Shown: positions 10,023-20,150, numbered from the stretch's first letter. The stretch is 64,000 bases of DNA from Herbaspirillum sp. AP02 (GCF_015767275.1 NZ_JADWMY010000003.1:289249-353248), one strand, 5' to 3'. A program made the numbers and translations. Notes: generated from the letters alone by a model not told the origin.

Positions 10023-11483
10023 ATGAAATTATTTGAACCCAACATGGGCGCCCTGCAAGTGGCGCGTGACGTGCTGCTGACTCCCTTCGGCCTGGACGAA
10101 TCCAAGCTGCTCAAGGCGCTGGGCAGCATGTTCACGCACAAGGTCGACTACGCCGATCTCTATTTCCAGTTCACCAAGAGCGAGGGCTGGAGCCTGGAAG
10201 AGGGCATCGTCAAGACCGGCAGTTTTTCCATCGACCAGGGCGTGGGCGTGCGTGCCGTGTCGGGCGACAAGACCGCATTTTCCTATTCCGACGAGATTTC
10301 GGAATCCGCCCTGATGGACGCCGCCGCCGCCACCCGCACCATCGCCCGCCAGGGCAGCGGCAAGATCAAGGTGGCCGGGTCGATGATCCCCGCCGGTGGT
10401 CGCGCCCTGTATCTGCCGCACGATCCGCTGACCTCGCTGGACGCCACTGCCAAGGTGCAATTGCTGGAGCGCGTCGAGCGCATCGCCCGTGCCAAGGACC
10501 CACGCGTCAAGCAGGTCATGGCCAGCCTTTCCGGCGAATATGATGTGGTGCTGGTGGCGCGTGCCGATGGCGTGCTGGCGGCCGATATCCGACCGCTGGT
10601 GCGGGTCTCGGTCACGGTGATCGCCGAACAGAATGGCCGTCGCGAGATGGGCAGCAGTGGTGGCGGTGGCCGCTATGACTACGGCTATTTCTCCGATGTG
10701 CTGCTGGAAAAATATGCCTCCGAGGCGGTCGCCACGGCGCTGGTCAACCTGGAAGCGCGCCCGGCCCCGGCCGGCCCGATGACCGTCGTGCTCGGCCCCG
10801 GCTGGCCCGGCATCCTGCTGCACGAAGCCATCGGCCACGGCCTGGAAGGCGACTTCAACCGCAAGGGCTCGTCCACCTTCTCCGGCCGGATTGGCGAGCG
10901 TGTCGCGGCCAAGGGCGTGACCGTGGTCGATGACGGCACGATTGCCGACCGTCGCGGCTCGCTCAACATCGACGACGAAGGCAACCCGACCCAGTGCACC
11001 ACCCTCATCGAGGATGGCATCCTGAAGGGTTATATCCAGGACACCATGAACGCCCGCCTGATGAAGATGGACGTCACCGGCAATGCCCGTCGCGAGTCCT
11101 TCGCGCACCTGCCCATGCCGCGCATGACCAATACCTACATGCTGGGCGGCGACCAGGACCCGGGTGAAATCCTGGCCTCGGTCAAGAACGGCCTGTATGC
11201 GGTCAACTTCGGCGGCGGCCAGGTGGATATCACCAACGGCAAGTTCGTCTTCTCCGCCAGTGAGGCTTACATGATCGAGGATGGCAAGATCACCTATCCG
11301 GTCAAGGGCGCCACGCTGATCGGCAATGGTCCGGATGTGCTGAACCGGGTTTCCATGATCGGCAACGACATGCGCCTGGATTCGGGCGTGGGCGTATGCG
11401 GCAAGGAAGGCCAGAGCGTGCCGGTGGGCGTGGGCCAGCCGACCTTGCGCCTGGATGGCGTGACCGTGGGGGGCACTGCCTGA
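10023..11483 (+). CDS. tldD: metalloprotease TldD
   Basis: TldD is the catalytic half of the TldD/TldE (PmbA) protease, which degrades small unfolded peptides and processes some peptide antibiotics and CcdA. The 486-residue protein carries the HExxxH metal site as [10 protein letters not shown] (His267, Glu268, His272). [19 protein letters not shown] and the C-terminal [18 protein letters not shown] are typical of the family. Start ATG 10023 lies 26 bases after the nitrilase gene. The tldE/pmbA partner is not in this window. A strong terminator follows. Confidence 0.95.
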   Translation: MKLFEPNMGALQVARDVLLTPFGLDESKLLKALGSMFTHKVDYADLYFQFTKSEGWSLEEGIVKTGSFSIDQGVGVRAVSGDKTAFSYSDEISESALMDAAAATRTIARQGSGKIKVAGSMIPAGGRALYLPHDPLTSLDATAKVQLLERVERIARAKDPRVKQVMASLSGEYDVVLVARADGVLAADIRPLVRVSVTVIAEQNGRREMGSSGGGGRYDYGYFSDVLLEKYASEAVATALVNLEARPAPAGPMTVVLGPGWPGILLHEAIGHGLEGDFNRKGSSTFSGRIGERVAAKGVTVVDDGTIADRRGSLNIDDEGNPTQCTTLIEDGILKGYIQDTMNARLMKMDVTGNARRESFAHLPMPRMTNTYMLGGDQDPGEILASVKNGLYAVNFGGGQVDITNGKFVFSASEAYMIEDGKITYPVKGATLIGNGPDVLNRVSMIGNDMRLDSGVGVCGKEGQSVPVGVGQPTLRLDGVTVGGTA

Positions 11484-11515
11484 ACCTGCGCAACAGCTTC
11501 AGCAGTGCAATGAAG

Positions 11516-11546
11516 ACCGCCGGAGAGCTTGCCGGCGGTTTTTTTT
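11516..11546 (+). terminator. intrinsic terminator after tldD
   Basis: ACCGCCGG and CCGGCGGT form an 8-bp stem around a short loop, followed by eight Ts. It should end the yhdP-nit-tldD transcript. Confidence 0.88.
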
Positions 11547-11786
11547 CGTCGGCGGGGGCGGGAAAGGCGTTGCGGGAGACGTCGCCAGATCAAATTTCAG
11601 GGTTTTTTTGCAGGATAACCACAGCGGAAAGCTGCGCCGAAGGCGGGCAGGGCTTGCAGAGGGCATGATTTTTTGTTGCCTTTATCGGCAAAATTTTTGC
11701 CTATCAAGCAAAGTTAATTCAAAAATCACGATATTTATGAATAAAACGTGCATGAGCACTGCATCATTCCATTTTTCGCATCTCCC

Positions 11787-11815
11787 TTGCCAAAGCCCCG
11801 GATTTGTAGCACTAT
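11787..11815 (+). promoter_or_regulatory. candidate promoter of the aroG leader
   Basis: TTGCCA (11787-11792) and CACTAT (11810-11815) are separated by 17 bases. The -35 is 5/6 to consensus, the -10 only 3/6. Transcription would start near 11822, giving a short lead-in to the leader peptide. The region around it (11640-11880) is strikingly AT-rich for this genome. Confidence 0.35.
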
Positions 11816-11848
11816 GAATGTCTGCTTCAATTATCCATGACGCCAGAC

Positions 11849-11929
11849 ATGTCTTTCATCCGCGCTTACTTTTATTTTTACTTTAGCTATTCCAGCCCCA
11901 CGGCGGTGAAAAGCGGTAAGCGTTCGTAA
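11849..11929 (+). CDS. Phe/Tyr-rich leader peptide of aroG
   Basis: This is a 26-codon open frame, M-S-F-I-R-A followed by YFYFYFSY and a short polar tail, ending TAA at 11927. Seven of the eight residues 7-14 are aromatic (four Tyr, three Phe), and Phe3 adds a fourth Phe. It lies between the AT-rich upstream region and a terminator hairpin, and the next gene is DAHP synthase, the first enzyme of aromatic amino-acid synthesis. This is the layout of a ribosome-mediated attenuator such as E. coli pheL. An in-frame ATG at 11837 would add four residues; neither start has a strong Shine-Dalgarno. The function is inferred. Confidence 0.7.
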   Translation: MSFIRAYFYFYFSYSSPTAVKSGKRS

Positions 11930-11980
11930 AAAGACAAAACCGAATTTCCTAAAAACCGCCAGTGATGGCGGTTTTTTTTT
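11902..11980 (+). promoter_or_regulatory. attenuator: alternative pairing upstream of aroG
   Basis: GGCGGT at 11902-11907, inside the leader peptide frame and just after its aromatic codons, is complementary to ACCGCC at 11955-11960, which is also the 5' arm of the terminator (11955-11960 with 11967-11972). The two pairings exclude each other. A ribosome stalled on the Tyr/Phe codons (11867-11890) would leave 11902-11907 free to form the antiterminator; a ribosome that moves on would cover or pass it and allow the terminator. This model is inferred from sequence only. Confidence 0.6.
11953..11980 (+). terminator. leader terminator of the aroG attenuator
   Basis: AAACCGCC, a short loop AGTGAT, then GGCGGT followed by nine or more Ts. 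It sits 47 bases before the aroG start and downstream of the leader peptide, so it ends transcription before aroG unless disrupted. Confidence 0.8.
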
Positions 11981-12026
11981 GGGTCAAATTTCCAGCTGAA
12001 TATTTGCAGCACACCAGGAGAAAAAA

Positions 12027-13100
12027 ATGCCGCGCACTGACGATCTTCGCATCCGAGAAATGAAAGAACTGGTCCCCCCCTCGCATCTCATCCGCGAATT
12101 CGGCTGCACCGAAAAGGTCGAGCGCACCACCGCCGAAGCCCGCACCGCGCTGCATCGCATCCTGCACGGCCAGGACGACCGCCTGATGGTCGTCATCGGC
12201 CCCTGTTCCATCCACGACACCAAGGCCGCCATGGAATATGCGCGCCGCCTGGTGGTGGAGCGCGAGCGCCACAAGAACGAGCTGGAAATCGTCATGCGCG
12301 TCTACTTCGAGAAGCCACGCACCACGGTCGGCTGGAAAGGCCTGATCAACGACCCGTACATGGACAACAGCTTCCGCATCAACGATGGCCTGCGCGCTGC
12401 CCGTGAACTGCTGTTGAACATCAACGACCTGGGCCTGCCGGCCGGTACCGAATTCCTGGACGTGATCAGCCCGCAATACATCGCCGACCTGATCAGCTGG
12501 GGTGCCATCGGCGCGCGTACCACCGAATCCCAGGTACACCGCGAACTGGCCTCTGGCCTGTCCTGCCCGGTGGGCTTCAAGAACGGCACCGACGGCAACG
12601 TCAAGATCGCCGTGGATGCCATCAAGGCCGCGTCCCAGCCGCACCACTTCCTGTCGGTGACCAAGGGTGGTCACTCGGCCATCGTCTCCACTGCCGGCAA
12701 CGAGGATTGCCACATCATCCTGCGCGGCGGCAAGCAGCCCAACTATGATGCGCCCAGCGTGGAAGCGGCCTGCCAGGACATCGCCAAGAGCGGCCTGGCG
12801 GCGCGCCTGATGATCGATGCCTCGCACGCCAACAGCTCCAAGAAGCCGGAAAACCAGATCCCCGTCTGCGCCGACATCGGCCGCCAGATCGCCGGTGGCG
12901 ACACCCGCATTGTCGGCGTGATGGTGGAATCGCACCTGATCGCCGGCCGCCAGGATCTGGTGCCGGGCAAGGAACTGACCTACGGCCAGTCCGTCACTGA
13001 TGGCTGCATCAACTGGGAAGAAAGCGTGCAAGTGCTGCAAGGCTTGGCGGACTCCGTCAAGCAGCGCCGCCTGGTCGGGGATGAGCGCGACGCAGCCTGA
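12027..13100 (+). CDS. aroG: 3-deoxy-7-phosphoheptulonate (DAHP) synthase, class I
   Basis: The enzyme condenses phosphoenolpyruvate and erythrose 4-phosphate to DAHP, the entry to the shikimate pathway. The 357-residue product is the E. coli AroF/G/H type. It shows VVIGPCSIHD (residues about 55-64), the KPRTTVGWKGLINDP block, GARTTESQVHRELASGLSCPVGFKNGTDG (catalytic lysine region) and SHANSSKKPENQ. Length matches the family. AGGAG lies 7 bases before ATG 12027. Enzymes of this type are feedback-inhibited by Phe, Tyr or Trp; which applies here is not visible, but the leader peptide points to Phe and Tyr. Confidence 0.96.
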   Translation: MPRTDDLRIREMKELVPPSHLIREFGCTEKVERTTAEARTALHRILHGQDDRLMVVIGPCSIHDTKAAMEYARRLVVERERHKNELEIVMRVYFEKPRTTVGWKGLINDPYMDNSFRINDGLRAARELLLNINDLGLPAGTEFLDVISPQYIADLISWGAIGARTTESQVHRELASGLSCPVGFKNGTDGNVKIAVDAIKAASQPHHFLSVTKGGHSAIVSTAGNEDCHIILRGGKQPNYDAPSVEAACQDIAKSGLAARLMIDASHANSSKKPENQIPVCADIGRQIAGGDTRIVGVMVESHLIAGRQDLVPGKELTYGQSVTDGCINWEESVQVLQGLADSVKQRRLVGDERDAA

Positions 13101-13152
13101 TCGGGCATGACCGGGCCTGCCCCGGCCTGATCCGCTTCACGCAGCGCGCAAG

Positions 13153-13179
13153 AAAAACGCCGGCATCGCCGGCGTTTTT
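13153..13179 (+). terminator. intrinsic terminator after aroG
   Basis: AACGCCGGC, loop ATC, GCCGGCGTT, then a T-run. With A-rich sequence on the other side it can also end the minus-strand yajQ transcript. Confidence 0.88.
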
Positions 13180-13207
13180 CATTGCGGAGCCAGATCGGAA
13201 CCGGCAA

Positions 13208-13693
13208 TCAATCACGGAAGTTGTTGAACTCCAGCGGAATATCCTTGATCTCCTTGCGCAGCAGCGCCATGGCAGCCTGCAGGTCATCGCGCTTGGCCCC
13301 GGTGATGCGCACGGCATCGCCCTGGATGCTGGCTTGCACCTTCATCTTGCTGTCCTTGATGACACGCACGATCTTCTTGGCATCGTCGCTCTCGATGCCG
13401 TTCTTGACCTTGATCACCTGCTTGACCTTGTCACCGCCGATCTTTTCGATCTTGCCCTCGTCCAGGAAGCGTACGTCGACGTTGCGCTTGGTCATCTTGT
13501 TGGTGAGCACGTCGCGCACCTGGCTCAGCTGGAAGTCGGAGTCGGCGAAGGCGGTCAGTTCGCGTTCCTTTTGCTCGACGCGGGCGTCGGTACCCTTGAA
13601 GTCGAAGCGGGTGGAGATTTCCTTGTTGGCTTGTTCTACGGCATTCTTGACTTCGACCAGATTGGCTTCGCAGACGGTATCGAATGAGGGCAT
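13208..13693 (-). CDS. yajQ: YajQ-family cyclic-di-GMP / nucleotide-binding protein
   Basis: This is a 161-residue protein of the UPF0234/DUF520 family. The conserved start [22 protein letters not shown], the [11 protein letters not shown] segment and the C-terminal [16 protein letters not shown] are diagnostic. Family members consist of two ferredoxin-like domains; the Xanthomonas homologue binds c-di-GMP and the E. coli protein binds nucleic acid, so a regulatory role is likely but unproven here. AAGGAT precedes the ATG at 13693. A GGDEF protein elsewhere in the window (46456-47526) shows that c-di-GMP signalling exists in this organism. Confidence 0.92.
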   Translation of the reverse strand: MPSFDTVCEANLVEVKNAVEQANKEISTRFDFKGTDARVEQKERELTAFADSDFQLSQVRDVLTNKMTKRNVDVRFLDEGKIEKIGGDKVKQVIKVKNGIESDDAKKIVRVIKDSKMKVQASIQGDAVRITGAKRDDLQAAMALLRKEIKDIPLEFNNFRD

Positions 13694-13814
13694 GGCTTTA
13701 TCCTTATGTTCTTGCAGCCGGCGGAGGCCGGCGTCTGACCCGTGATTCTAGCGGAGTGGGGCCGCCGCCGCCATCGTCGTCCCGCCGACAGCCGATGTCC
13801 GGCCTCTGGAGCGC

Positions 13815-13820
13815 TATAAT
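13815..13820 (+). promoter_or_regulatory. consensus -10 box directly before murB
   Basis: A perfect TATAAT lies 9 bases before the murB ATG at 13830. No good -35 is seen at 16-18 bases. Transcription would start near 13827, leaving almost no 5' leader, and no Shine-Dalgarno is present. Confidence 0.5.
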
Positions 13821-13829
13821 CGCTGCCCT

Positions 13830-14861
13830 ATGACCACGTCTTCGCTTCCCGTCCAGCACGCCGTTTCCCTGCGCGCCTTCAATACCTTCGGCATCGAGGC
13901 CCAGGCCCACGCCTACCTGCCCGTCGATGGTGCAGAAATCCTGCAGGCGCTGCGCGCCGATGTCACCCTGATGGCCTTGCCGCGACTGGTGCTCGGTGGT
14001 GGCAGCAACCTGCTGCTGACGCAGGATTTCAGCGGACTGGTGCTGCATATGCAAGGCCGTGGCATGGCGATCACCGGCCACGACGAGGACTTCACCTACG
14101 TGTGCGCCGCCGCCGGCGAGAGCTGGCACAGCTTTGTCCAGTGGACGCTGGCGCAGGGGCTGGGCGGGCTGGAAAACCTCTCGCTCATTCCCGGTAGCGT
14201 GGGCGCCGCGCCCATCCAGAACATCGGTGCCTATGGCATCGAGCTCAAGGATCGTTTCCACAGCCTGCGTGCCTTCGATCTCGACCGCGGCGAGATTCTC
14301 ACGCTGGACCGCGAGGCCTGCCGCTTTGGCTATCGCGACAGCGTCTTCAAGCACGCGCTGCGTGACCGTGCCGTCGTGCTTGACGTCAGCTTCGCCCTGC
14401 CCAGGCGCTGGGTTGCCAATGCCAACTACGCCGATGTCGCGCAGGCGCTGGATCAGCAGGGCATCACCGAACCCGGCCCGCGCGACATTGCCGAGGCCGT
14501 CATCGCCATCCGCACCCGCAAGCTGCCCGATCCGGCCCGCATCGGCAATGCCGGCAGCTTCTTCAAGAACCCCATCGTACCGACCCGCCTGCGCGATCGC
14601 CTGCTGGCGCAATACGCCAACCTGGTCAGCTATCGGGTCGATGACGATCACTACAAGTTGGCCGCCGGCTGGCTGATCGACCGCTGCGGCTGGAAGGGCA
14701 AGAGCATGGGACGGGCCGGTGTCTACGAACAGCAGGCGCTGGTGCTGGTCAATCGCGGTGGTGCCAGCGGCGCCGAGATCGCCCGGCTGGCCAAGGCCAT
14801 TCAGGATGATGTGCTGGAGAAGTTCGGGGTGCAGCTGGAGCCGGAGCCGGTCTTCATCTGA
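13830..14861 (+). CDS. murB: UDP-N-acetylenolpyruvoylglucosamine reductase
   Basis: MurB reduces UDP-GlcNAc-enolpyruvate to UDP-MurNAc with NADPH, using bound FAD, in peptidoglycan synthesis in the cytoplasm. The 343-residue protein is the longer E. coli type. Visible family features are SLRAFNTFGIEA at the N-terminus, LVLGGGSNLLLT (FAD-binding), IPGSVGAAPIQNIGAYG, the catalytic GYRDSVFK region, GNAGSFFKNP with the proton-donating serine, and a C-terminal LEPEPVFI with the conserved glutamate. The gene stands alone between yajQ and ppnP. See the -10 box at 13815 for possible leaderless expression. Confidence 0.96.
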   Translation: MTTSSLPVQHAVSLRAFNTFGIEAQAHAYLPVDGAEILQALRADVTLMALPRLVLGGGSNLLLTQDFSGLVLHMQGRGMAITGHDEDFTYVCAAAGESWHSFVQWTLAQGLGGLENLSLIPGSVGAAPIQNIGAYGIELKDRFHSLRAFDLDRGEILTLDREACRFGYRDSVFKHALRDRAVVLDVSFALPRRWVANANYADVAQALDQQGITEPGPRDIAEAVIAIRTRKLPDPARIGNAGSFFKNPIVPTRLRDRLLAQYANLVSYRVDDDHYKLAAGWLIDRCGWKGKSMGRAGVYEQQALVLVNRGGASGAEIARLAKAIQDDVLEKFGVQLEPEPVFI

Positions 14862-14881
14862 GCACGCGTTTTCATGCACGT

Positions 14882-14916
14882 AAAAAAGCCGTCGGTATTG
14901 CTACCGACGGCTTTTT
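14882..14916. terminator. bidirectional terminator between murB and ppnP
   Basis: AAAAAGCCGTCGGTA and TACCGACGGCTTTTT pair perfectly around a 4-base loop. A- and T-runs on either side let it serve both convergent genes. Confidence 0.9.
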
Positions 14917-14935
14917 CATTCTGCTTTGCTATCGA

Positions 14936-15250
14936 TCAGCCGAAGTGGCAGACGTAGTCCAGGGTCTCGGTCACTTCGATGTCGAAGCTGGAGTTGCCCG
15001 GCACGCTGAAGGTGGTGCCCGCAGCGTAGGTATTCCAGGCTTCTTCACCCTTCAAGCGCACACGGCAGCTGCCACCGTTGATTTCCATGATTTCCGGCGC
15101 GCCGGTGCTGAAGTTCAGCGAGGCGGGCAGGATCACGCCCAGGGTCTTCTTGCTGCCATCGGCCAGCAGCACGGTGTGCGAGACGCACTTGCCGTCGAAA
15201 TAGACATTGCCCTTCTTGAGGACGGTGACGTTGTCGAATTGGGTGCTCAT
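14936..15250 (-). CDS. ppnP: pyrimidine/purine nucleoside phosphorylase PpnP (YaiE-like)
   Basis: PpnP phosphorolyses several nucleosides to base and ribose 1-phosphate. This is a single small cupin of 104 residues with the family pattern [18 protein letters not shown] start (here [14 protein letters not shown]), [21 protein letters not shown] and [16 protein letters not shown] 15250 is preferred to an in-frame ATG at 15265 because GGAAAG lies at a suitable distance upstream and the family begins MSxFxNV. The stop of argG lies 64 bases upstream on the same strand, so read-through from the arginine genes is possible. Confidence 0.93.
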   Translation of the reverse strand: MSTQFDNVTVLKKGNVYFDGKCVSHTVLLADGSKKTLGVILPASLNFSTGAPEIMEINGGSCRVRLKGEEAWNTYAAGTTFSVPGNSSFDIEVTETLDYVCHFG

Positions 15251-15314
15251 CGAATCGCTTTCCATTAAAACCGTGAATGAATCTGGATTAAAACCCGGGA
15301 TTGAAACCCCGGGA

Positions 15315-16679
<1,365 letters not shown>

Positions 16680-16719
16680 CTAGGACTGGCGGGCTGGGCG
16701 TCATGCCCAGCCCGGAATT

Positions 16720-17637
16720 TCATTGGTCGAACTTGCCGTGCACCAGATATTCGAGCAGGGCCTTCTGGACGTGCAGGCGATTCTCCGCCTCTTCCCAGAC
16801 CACCGACTGCGGGCCGTCGATCACTTCGGCGGCCACTTCCTCGCCACGGTGGGCCGGCAGGCAGTGCATGAAGAGCGCGTCCTTCTTGGCCCGCGACATC
16901 TTGGCCTGGTCCACGATCCAGCCGTCGAAGGCCTTCAGGCGGGCATTGTTCTCGGCCTCGAAGCCCATGCTGGTCCACACATCGGTGGTGACCAGGTCGG
17001 CGTCCTGGCAGGCATCGGCCGGGTCGGCGAAGAAGGTGTAATGCTGGTTGCCCGGCGAGACCTGGGCCGGGTCGATGTCATAGCCCTTGGGGGTGGAGAC
17101 GTTGACATGGAAGCCAAACACCTCGGCCGCCTGCAGCCACGAATAGAGCATGTTGTTGGCATCGCCCACCCAGGCCACGATCTTGCCCTGGATGCTGCCC
17201 CGTTGTTCGATGTAGGTGAACACGTCGGCCAGCACCTGGCAGGGATGCTGCTCGTTGGTCAGACCGTTGATCACCGGCACGCGAGAATGGGCGGCAAAGC
17301 GCTCGATGATCTCCTGGCCGTAGGTGCGGATCATGATGACATCGCACATGCGCGACATCACCTGGGCCGCATCTTCCACCGGTTCACCACGGCCGAGCTG
17401 GCTGTCGCGGGTGTTCAGGTAGATCGCGGCACCGCCCATCTGGTGCATGCCGGCCTCGAAGGAGAGGCGGGTGCGGGTCGAGTTCTTCTCGAACACCATC
17501 ACCAGCGTGCGGTCGGCCAGCGTGTGGTGGGGCTCGTAATTCTTGAACTTACGTTTGATCACACGGGAACGTTCGATCACGTACTCGTATTCATCAAGCG
17601 TAAAGTCGGAAAACTGGAGGTAGTGTTTGATTGCCAT
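16720..17637 (-). CDS. argF: ornithine carbamoyltransferase
   Basis: It makes citrulline from ornithine and carbamoyl phosphate. The 305-residue protein shows the carbamoyl-phosphate site STRTR at 53-57, NEQHPCQVLADVFT, WVGDANNMLYSW, and the ornithine-site motif FMHCLPAHRGEEV. Length is normal. The ATG at 17637 follows a T-run and hairpin directly, and I see no Shine-Dalgarno at the normal distance (see 17638-17673). argG follows on the same strand. Confidence 0.96.
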   Translation of the reverse strand: MAIKHYLQFSDFTLDEYEYVIERSRVIKRKFKNYEPHHTLADRTLVMVFEKNSTRTRLSFEAGMHQMGGAAIYLNTRDSQLGRGEPVEDAAQVMSRMCDVIMIRTYGQEIIERFAAHSRVPVINGLTNEQHPCQVLADVFTYIEQRGSIQGKIVAWVGDANNMLYSWLQAAEVFGFHVNVSTPKGYDIDPAQVSPGNQHYTFFADPADACQDADLVTTDVWTSMGFEAENNARLKAFDGWIVDQAKMSRAKKDALFMHCLPAHRGEEVAAEVIDGPQSVVWEEAENRLHVQKALLEYLVHGKFDQ

Positions 17638-17673
17638 AAATAAAAACGGCGGCCAGTGTGGCGCCTGCCGCCG
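17638..17673 (-). promoter_or_regulatory. terminator-like hairpin abutting the argF start codon
   Basis: On the minus strand CGGCGGC and GCCGCCG form a 7-bp GC stem with a 13-base loop, followed by TTTTTATTT and then the argF ATG. This has the form of an intrinsic terminator inside the argF leader, downstream of the candidate -10 at 17693. It could attenuate transcription or control translation; no leader peptide was found. Confidence 0.5.
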
Positions 17674-17692
17674 ATAGTCGTTAACTCCTTAG

Positions 17693-17698
17693 ATTATA
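17693..17698 (-). promoter_or_regulatory. candidate -10 box of argF
   Basis: TATAAT on the minus strand, 56 bases before the argF start. The -35 region is poor. An AAGGAG lies a few bases after it but is too far from the ATG to act directly. Confidence 0.4.
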
Positions 17699-17907
17699 AG
17701 GGATTCGGCTTAAAAAGATACCCGCTGTACTTGCCTTGTGGAAACAGTCGACGAATCCCCTTGTGGGGGCGGGCAATGAAGCTGGCTCGGGCAGCAGAAA
17801 CGGATTTCTCGACACTATTCGAGCCGCAAGCAGAACTTATTTGAATCAGCTATCGATATCTGACGAGAAAATCCTTCTACTACGAATCGGTCAGCAAATG
17901 TCAAGAT

Positions 17908-17926
17908 ATAAATAAGAATCATTAGC
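17908..17926 (+). promoter_or_regulatory. Fur-box-like site upstream of the siderophore receptor
   Basis: ATAAATAAGAATCATTAGC matches the 19-bp Fur consensus at 13 of 19 positions and lies 53 bases before the receptor start, where Fur-Fe(II) would block the promoter. The rest of the 341-base gap between argF and the receptor shows no gene. Confidence 0.6.
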
Positions 17927-17978
17927 ATCTACCCCATTAGAATCGGCGCCTTTCTATTCCCTTGGAGTAAAAGCTGCC

Positions 17979-20150
17979 ATGTCCGATTCGCCTGTTGTCC
18001 CATCCGGTTTCCGTCTGCGAGCCTTGCCTTCGGCGCTGGCTGCTGCCGTGCTTTCCATGCCGGCCCTACCTTTGCTGGCTGCCCCCACTGCTGAAGACCA
18101 GGAAGAAACCGTCACCTCCCGCCTGCCCGCCGTCGAGGTCCGCGACCGGCGCAGCCAGGGTGATCCGCGTCCCGGCAAGCTCAGTAGCGCCACCCGCACC
18201 GCCACCGAGCTCACCGACATACCGCAGACCGTGCAAAGCGTCGCCGTCGAACGGGTGATGGCCTACGGCGGGCGCGACATGGCGGCCGCACTGGCAGGCG
18301 TGCCGGGCATTTCCAATGTCTCCGATACCCGTTTCGACGCCTTCCGTATCCGTGGCTTTTCCAGCGCCGGCGACCTGCTGCTGGACGGCATGCGCGATGA
18401 CGCCCAATACGTACGCAGCCTGGGCAGCGTCGAGCGTATCGACATCCTCAAGGGACCGGCCGCCGCCCTGTATGGACGGGGCAGTGGCGGCGGCGTGATC
18501 AATCGCATCAGCAAGCAGCCGGGACAGGAGGCCTTCGGTCAGGCTTCGGCCACCTTCGGCAGCTACGGCCAGCAGGGCGTGGCGCTGGACTGGAACCGTC
18601 CGCTTGATGCGCAATGGGCCATGCGTCTGAACCTCGGCCGCGAGCACGAGGGCAATTTCCGCGATGAGGTGCGCGGCACCCGCCAGTATTTCGCCCCGTC
18701 GCTGAAGTGGGAATCCGGCCATGACAGCTGGCTGCTGCAGGCCGAATACCAGGAATTCCTGCGCACCCCCGACCGCGGCGTGCCGGCGCGCGTGACAGCG
18801 CTCTCCCCGCGCAATACGGCCACCGCCTATGCCTTGCCGGTGGCCGATGATGGCAAGTTCTTCGGTGCTGCCGGTCGTGACGTCCTGCGCGATACCACGC
18901 TGGCCCTGCGCTCCACCCTCACGCGCGCCGTGGCGCCGGACTGGAGCATCCGTCAAGGCATCAGCCTGTTCGAACTCGATAGCGACTTCGACAATAGCTT
19001 CGTCTCGCAATCCTTCGTCAGTACCACCCGCAACCTGCAGCAGGTCCAGCGCAGCCGCTTCCAGCAGGACCTGCAGCAGCGCAACCTGCAGACCAACCTG
19101 GAGCTGCTGGGCAAGCTCGCCAGCGGGCCGTTGCAGCACGAGTTGCTGGCCGGCGTCGAATATGCCTGGCAGAAGCGCGACCCCCGGCTGTGGATGGGGT
19201 CGGCCACTCTGGTCTCCCTCCGCAATCCCGACAATCGCGACAACAAAAGCATCGTTCCCCAGCTGTGGCAGATGAACTATCACAAGGCCAGCAACCTGGG
19301 CATCTATGCACAGGACCAGATCGATCTGGGCGGCCGCCTGAAAGGCCTGTTCGGCCTGCGCTGGGACGACTTCGACGTCGATTCCCGCAACCAGTTGAAG
19401 AATCTGCGCAGCGAGCGCTCCAGCCATGCCGTGAGCCCGCGCGTGGGGGCAGTCTGGGAGGCCATCCCCGACCAGCACCTCTACCTGTCCTGGAGCAAGA
19501 ACCACGCCCCGGTCGGAGGCGATGTGATCGGCATCACGCCCGGCGCCGAGGGCAACACCAACGACCTCGGTCCGCAGTACAGCCGCCAGGTCGAAACCGG
19601 CCTCAAGAGCGACTGGTTCGATCGCAGGATCAGCACCACCCTGGCCTGGTTCCAGCTGGAGCTCTACAACCGCACCGTGGCCGATCCCCTCAAGCCGGGC
19701 ACCTTCTACCAGACCGGGCTGGAGCGCAATCGCGGCGTCGAGTTCAGCGTGGCCGGTGAAGTGCTGCGCCACTGGTTCCTGCGCGCCGGCTGGACGCAGC
19801 AGAACGCCAAGGTGCTGCAGGCCGAACCGCAATTCACCGGCAAGCGCGCCAGCGGCGTGTCGGCCCGCAATGGCAGCTTGTTCGTCTCCTACGCGCCGCC
19901 GCTGGGCTGGTTCGGCGAGACCGGCCTGATCGTCGAGGGCGCCCGTTTCGCCGACCGGGACAACCTGGTCGAGTTGCCAGCCTATACCCGCTGGGATGCC
20001 ATGGTGGGTTATCGCCTGCAGCGTGCCGATTTCACCCTGGCCGCGACCAATCTGTCCGGCCGCCGCTACTACGCCAGCGCCACCGGCGCCTCCCAGATCG
20101 TCCCGGGTGCGCCACGGGCGCTGTCCTTCACGGCGACCTACAGGTTCTGA
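17979..20150 (+). CDS. TonB-dependent siderophore receptor
   Basis: This is a 723-residue outer-membrane receptor. It has a signal peptide ending in LPLLAAPTAE (cleavage about residue 34), a TonB-box-like TVTSRLPAVEV, and a plug domain (DIPQTVQSVAVERVM, then DGMRDDAQYVRSLGSVERID and KGPAALYGRGSGGGVIN-type sequence). A 22-stranded barrel follows, ending in the classical terminal Phe (LSFTATYRF). The plug resembles catecholate/hydroxamate receptors of the Fiu/FhuE group; the exact siderophore cannot be told. GGAG precedes ATG 17979. No siderophore synthesis or ABC import gene is adjacent, so it probably takes up a foreign siderophore. The Fur-like box implies induction by iron limitation. Confidence 0.92.
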   Translation: MSDSPVVPSGFRLRALPSALAAAVLSMPALPLLAAPTAEDQEETVTSRLPAVEVRDRRSQGDPRPGKLSSATRTATELTDIPQTVQSVAVERVMAYGGRDMAAALAGVPGISNVSDTRFDAFRIRGFSSAGDLLLDGMRDDAQYVRSLGSVERIDILKGPAAALYGRGSGGGVINRISKQPGQEAFGQASATFGSYGQQGVALDWNRPLDAQWAMRLNLGREHEGNFRDEVRGTRQYFAPSLKWESGHDSWLLQAEYQEFLRTPDRGVPARVTALSPRNTATAYALPVADDGKFFGAAGRDVLRDTTLALRSTLTRAVAPDWSIRQGISLFELDSDFDNSFVSQSFVSTTRNLQQVQRSRFQQDLQQRNLQTNLELLGKLASGPLQHELLAGVEYAWQKRDPRLWMGSATLVSLRNPDNRDNKSIVPQLWQMNYHKASNLGIYAQDQIDLGGRLKGLFGLRWDDFDVDSRNQLKNLRSERSSHAVSPRVGAVWEAIPDQHLYLSWSKNHAPVGGDVIGITPGAEGNTNDLGPQYSRQVETGLKSDWFDRRISTTLAWFQLELYNRTVADPLKPGTFYQTGLERNRGVEFSVAGEVLRHWFLRAGWTQQNAKVLQAEPQFTGKRASGVSARNGSLFVSYAPPLGWFGETGLIVEGARFADRDNLVELPAYTRWDAMVGYRLQRADFTLAATNLSGRRYYASATGASQIVPGAPRALSFTATYRF

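Noticed and set aside
11608..11817. A 69-codon frame upstream of the aroG leader peptide
   Set aside because: It spans the AT-rich promoter region, has no ribosome-binding site and looks random; the short frame at 11849 explains the region better.
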